A DNA stretch of 7,175 nucleotides, taken from DATBMY01 sp036554605. Its GTDB lineage: Bacteria > Acidobacteriota > Blastocatellia > UBA7656. Below are positions 5,539 to 7,175 of this stretch, piece after piece. Both the position numbers and the translations under genes were made by a program. Each line of letters starts with the position of its first letter. Position 1 is the stretch's first letter. The notes under the pieces were generated by a model. That model was not told the origin of the DNA. It saw only the letters and a list, made by a program, of their open reading frames with translations, and did not search any database. The stretch lies in contig DATBMY010000430.1 of NCBI GenBank assembly GCA_036554605.1, positions 1 to 7,175 on the forward strand. The letters run 5' to 3'.

Positions 5539-6234
5539 ATGAAACGCATGGCGCGCGTGCTGTGTCTGGTCGTTTTATCGGCGCTTATCGGAGTCGCTTT
5601 CCTGCACCCGAGTTCCAGCGCGAGCCCGGTTCGCGACGATGATGATAAAGAGGCGAACGAGGCGTACTACGACTGCCTGATCGCGGAGCTGCATAACCTC
5701 ATGCAGAAGCGGTTTAAAGATACTGCTAAGGGGTTCGGCTACCGCAGGATCGCGACCGTGGGCGACAGCCCGCATAGTTTCAGGCCTGAAAACGAAGAGG
5801 AGATGCGCGCAATCGAACAGCTCAGAAAAGCTTCTCTCGAAGTCACGCTCTATCTTTCGGGGCGCAGGGTATTGGGCGCCAGGCCCGAGGGCGACCTGTG
5901 GAAGAGATTCGCGAAGAATCTAATAAAGGGGCCGCTTCATATAGCGGGCGAGCAGGCGAGCGAAGACCTTTTCGACCGGGCGGAGCTCTGGCATCAGAGC
6001 CGTAAAGCGATGGCCGCATTTAAGAGATCGAATCACTACGATTTCAGCATAGGCGACTGGAAGTTCTCGGCCCGCCCCGTTCGCGCGCTCGATCAGTCTT
6101 GCTTGAAGTGTCATACGCAAGAGAGCGCAAATTATCTCGATTTGCTCACGGCGCGCTCCGAGCGCAAGAACGAATCGCTTAAGGTGGGCGACCCGCTCGG
6201 CGTAATACTCTATGGATACCGGCGCGGTGATTGA
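5539..6234 (+). CDS. Exported single-haem c-type protein, DUF3365 / Tll0287-like
   Basis: 231 aa. AAGGAG (5526-5531) lies 7 nt before the ATG. The N-terminus is a signal peptide: KRMAR, then a hydrophobic stretch VLCLVVLSALIGVAFL (7-22), then HPSSSA with likely cleavage after A28. The mature part is mostly helical and charged. SCLKCHTQ (187-194) contains one CXXCH covalent haem-binding motif (C188, C191, H192). It is followed by KVGDPLGVILYGYRR (215-229), the G-D-x-x-G ending I associate with DUF3365/Tll0287-like domains, here as a stand-alone protein. Relatives are haem-binding periplasmic or sensor domains of uncertain role, so redox or gas sensing or electron transfer is inferred. No second haem motif, transmembrane anchor or kinase domain is present. 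Cytochrome c maturation would occur in the periplasm. Confidence 0.85.
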   Translation: MKRMARVLCLVVLSALIGVAFLHPSSSASPVRDDDDKEANEAYYDCLIAELHNLMQKRFKDTAKGFGYRRIATVGDSPHSFRPENEEEMRAIEQLRKASLEVTLYLSGRRVLGARPEGDLWKRFAKNLIKGPLHIAGEQASEDLFDRAELWHQSRKAMAAFKRSNHYDFSIGDWKFSARPVRALDQSCLKCHTQESANYLDLLTARSERKNESLKVGDPLGVILYGYRRGD

Positions 6235-6278
6235 CAGGGCCGCGTCCGGGAAATAGAGTGAAGTTTGAAAGAGAGTTT

Positions 6279-6290
6279 GCGCTGGAGCGC
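6279..6290 (+). promoter_or_regulatory. Shine-Dalgarno of the DUF971 gene within a small hairpin
   Basis: GCGC (6279-6282) and GCGC (6287-6290) can pair around TGGA, so the GGAG at 6284-6287 lies in the loop and stem of a 4-bp hairpin, 5 nt before the ATG. The stem is short and may only mildly mask the site. It does confirm the start choice. Confidence 0.3.
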
Positions 6291-6292
6291 TT

Positions 6293-6646
6293 ATGCCAGT
6301 ACCCGTGCCAGTAGAGATAAAGAAGACCGGAGCGCGCGAGATAACCGTTTGCTGGGATGACGATCACGTTTCAGTCTATCCCATAAAGTTCTTGCGCACG
6401 CAGTGCAGCTGCGCCAGTTGCGTTAACGAATTGACCGGCGCTCGCATGCTCGATCCCGAAACGGTTGCGGAAGATATAACCGTGACGAGGGCCGAGCACG
6501 TAGGCCGGTACGGCGTGAAGTTCGTTTTCAGCGACCGCCACGACGACGGCATATATACCTGGGAGCGCCTTCGGCAATTATGTCCTTGCCGGGAGTGCGA
6601 AGCGGGGCGTCAAGCCTCCAGTCAACCTTCGCCCGGCCCGTCCTGA
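6293..6646 (+). CDS. DUF971 (gamma-butyrobetaine hydroxylase N-terminal-like) small metal-binding protein
   Basis: 117 aa. The fold signature is clear: ITVCWDDDHVSVYP (17-30), FLRTQCSCASC (33-43), VGRYGVKFVFSDRHDDGIYTW (70-90) and LRQLC (93-97). C38, C40, C43 and H83 line up with the zinc ligands C38, C40, C43 and H82 of human gamma-butyrobetaine dioxygenase, so one structural zinc is expected. A second cluster, CPCREC (97-102), repeats the CxCxxC spacing near the C-terminus and is unusual to my knowledge. No dioxygenase domain follows, so it is not a hydroxylase. Stand-alone DUF971 proteins are widespread and the domain is also found at the end of some Mrp/ApbC-type Fe-S carriers, so a link to metal or Fe-S handling is possible but unproven. 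The last 15 residues are Ser/Pro-rich. GGAG at 6284 supports this start. Confidence 0.88.
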   Translation: MPVPVPVEIKKTGAREITVCWDDDHVSVYPIKFLRTQCSCASCVNELTGARMLDPETVAEDITVTRAEHVGRYGVKFVFSDRHDDGIYTWERLRQLCPCRECEAGRQASSQPSPGPS

Positions 6647-6657
6647 TCCCGGCCCGT
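6632..6657 (+). repeat. Short direct repeat CCCGGCCCGT across the DUF971 stop
   Basis: The 10-mer occurs at 6632-6641 and 6648-6657, 16 bp apart, one copy inside the gene end and one after the stop. It is too short to assign a function and may reflect replication slippage in GC-rich DNA. Confidence 0.4.
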
Positions 6658-6658
6658 T

Positions 6659-6687
6659 TTGCTTTTAGCCCCTTTATCCGGTATCAT
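6659..6687 (+). promoter_or_regulatory. Candidate sigma70-type promoter for the amidohydrolase gene
   Basis: TTGCTT (6659-6664) and TATCAT (6682-6687, 5 of 6 matches to the -10 consensus) are separated by 17 bp. Transcription would start near 6694, about 25 nt before the ATG, with GGAG (6706-6709) in between. It is the best -10 element seen in the window. Confidence 0.45.
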
Positions 6688-6718
6688 CCGCCCGATTCCA
6701 CCTGCGGAGAAGATCAAT

Positions 6719-7175
6719 ATGAGATTACGTTACGCCGTAGCGGCCTTGATGCTGGCCTCGCTGCTTGCGCCGTGGGCTGAAGTATCGGGAAACGACACGA
6801 AGAAAAAAGAGGAGGCGGTCGCCGCGGTCGAAAAGCGCCGCGCGGAGCTTATAGCTTTGAGCGATCAGATATGGGCATATGCCGAGACGGCGCTGCGTGA
6901 GAAGCGGTCGGCCAAAGCGCTGGCCGATTATGCCGAGCGTCAGGGCTTTTCGGTCAAGCGCGGAGTGGCCGGAATGCCGACCGCTTTCGTGGCAACTTTT
7001 GGCGAGGGCAGTCCCGTCATCGGGATACTCGGCGAATACGACGCGCTGCCCGGCATATCGCAAAAGGCCTCTACGGTCAAAGAGCCGCTCGAGGCGGGGG
7101 CGGGCGGCCACGGCTGCGGCCACAACCTGTTCGGCGCGGCTAGCCTGGGCGCGGCGCTCGCTATAAAAGACCTGA
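6719..7175 (+). CDS. Exported M20D amidohydrolase, AbgB-like, C-terminus outside the window
   Basis: 152 codons are open from ATG at 6719 to the right edge. GGAG (6706-6709) lies 9 nt upstream. Residues 1-24 are a signal peptide: MRLRY, a hydrophobic AVAALMLASLLAPWA, then EVSG. A helix with RAELIALSDQIWAYAETALRE (41-61) follows, as in M20D enzymes. VIGILGEYDALPGISQ (100-115) carries D108. GAGGHGCGHNLFGAASLGAAL (127-147) carries the metal-ligand motif CGH (C133, H135). This GHGCGHNL form is typical of AbgB, the p-aminobenzoyl-glutamate hydrolase subunit, and of related amidohydrolases. The family removes an acyl or amino acid group from an amide with two divalent metals. An AbgB-type folate-fragment hydrolase, now outside the cytoplasm, is the simplest reading, but substrates vary widely. 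The dimerisation domain and remaining ligands are beyond the window. Confidence 0.9.
   Translation, partial: MRLRYAVAALMLASLLAPWAEVSGNDTKKKEEAVAAVEKRRAELIALSDQIWAYAETALREKRSAKALADYAERQGFSVKRGVAGMPTAFVATFGEGSPVIGILGEYDALPGISQKASTVKEPLEAGAGGHGCGHNLFGAASLGAALAIKDL

Noticed and set aside
6879..7166. Plus- and minus-strand frames over the right end (also 6725-7123)
   Set aside because: They overlap the M20D amidohydrolase frame from 6719, which carries the signal peptide and metal motif; the alternatives are Arg-rich shadows.

Overview
The window looks like chromosomal DNA from a GC-rich bacterium (roughly 60 % G+C by eye). Isoleucine is often encoded by ATA, start codons include TTG, and short tandem heptanucleotide repeats occur. 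Three features together resemble Acidobacteriota (Blastocatellia-like) soil genomes: a fused formiminotransferase-cyclodeaminase, a Tll0287-like haem protein, and an exported AbgB-like amidohydrolase. That placement is inference; there is no rRNA or other direct taxonomic marker.

Left third, minus strand (1-2668). Two genes are transcribed leftwards. The first is an M6-family zinc metalloprotease (2668-794) with no signal peptide and a long low-complexity C-terminal tail. After 78 bp containing a 12-bp-stem hairpin comes a protein with a pre-ATP-grasp (RimK-like) N-terminal half (start at 715). It has its own Shine-Dalgarno site and runs off the left edge. A protease followed by an ATP-grasp-type ligase is the most system-like arrangement here and the best candidate for an undescribed function.

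Divergent intergenic region (2669-2978). It holds two perfect 7-bp-stem palindromes and a reasonable sigma70-type promoter for the rightward genes.

Right two thirds, plus strand (2979-7175). Five co-directional genes follow: ftcD (fused glutamate formimidoyltransferase / formimidoyl-THF cyclodeaminase, TTG start); an enoyl-CoA hydratase-family protein resembling cyclohexa-1,5-dienecarbonyl-CoA hydratases; an exported single-CXXCH haem protein of the DUF3365/Tll0287-like type; a small DUF971 (GBBH N-terminal-like) zinc-binding protein with an extra CxCxxC motif; and the first 152 residues of an exported M20D/AbgB-like amidohydrolase. Gaps are 58-124 bp and several contain promoter-like sequences, so this is a run of neighbours rather than a clear single-pathway operon. 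FtcD (histidine/folate C1 metabolism) and the AbgB-like hydrolase (folate-breakdown products in known relatives) are only loosely linked.

Repeats. A heptanucleotide repeat family (TCAGGGG / TGGTCAG / CCTGACC, plus TCAGATT) fills the ftcD-hydratase gap up to the start codon, where no Shine-Dalgarno is visible. The same heptads also sit in frame inside ftcD, exactly in the linker between its two enzyme domains. A second short motif, AGGGCCGCG, was found by eye only in intergenic gaps.
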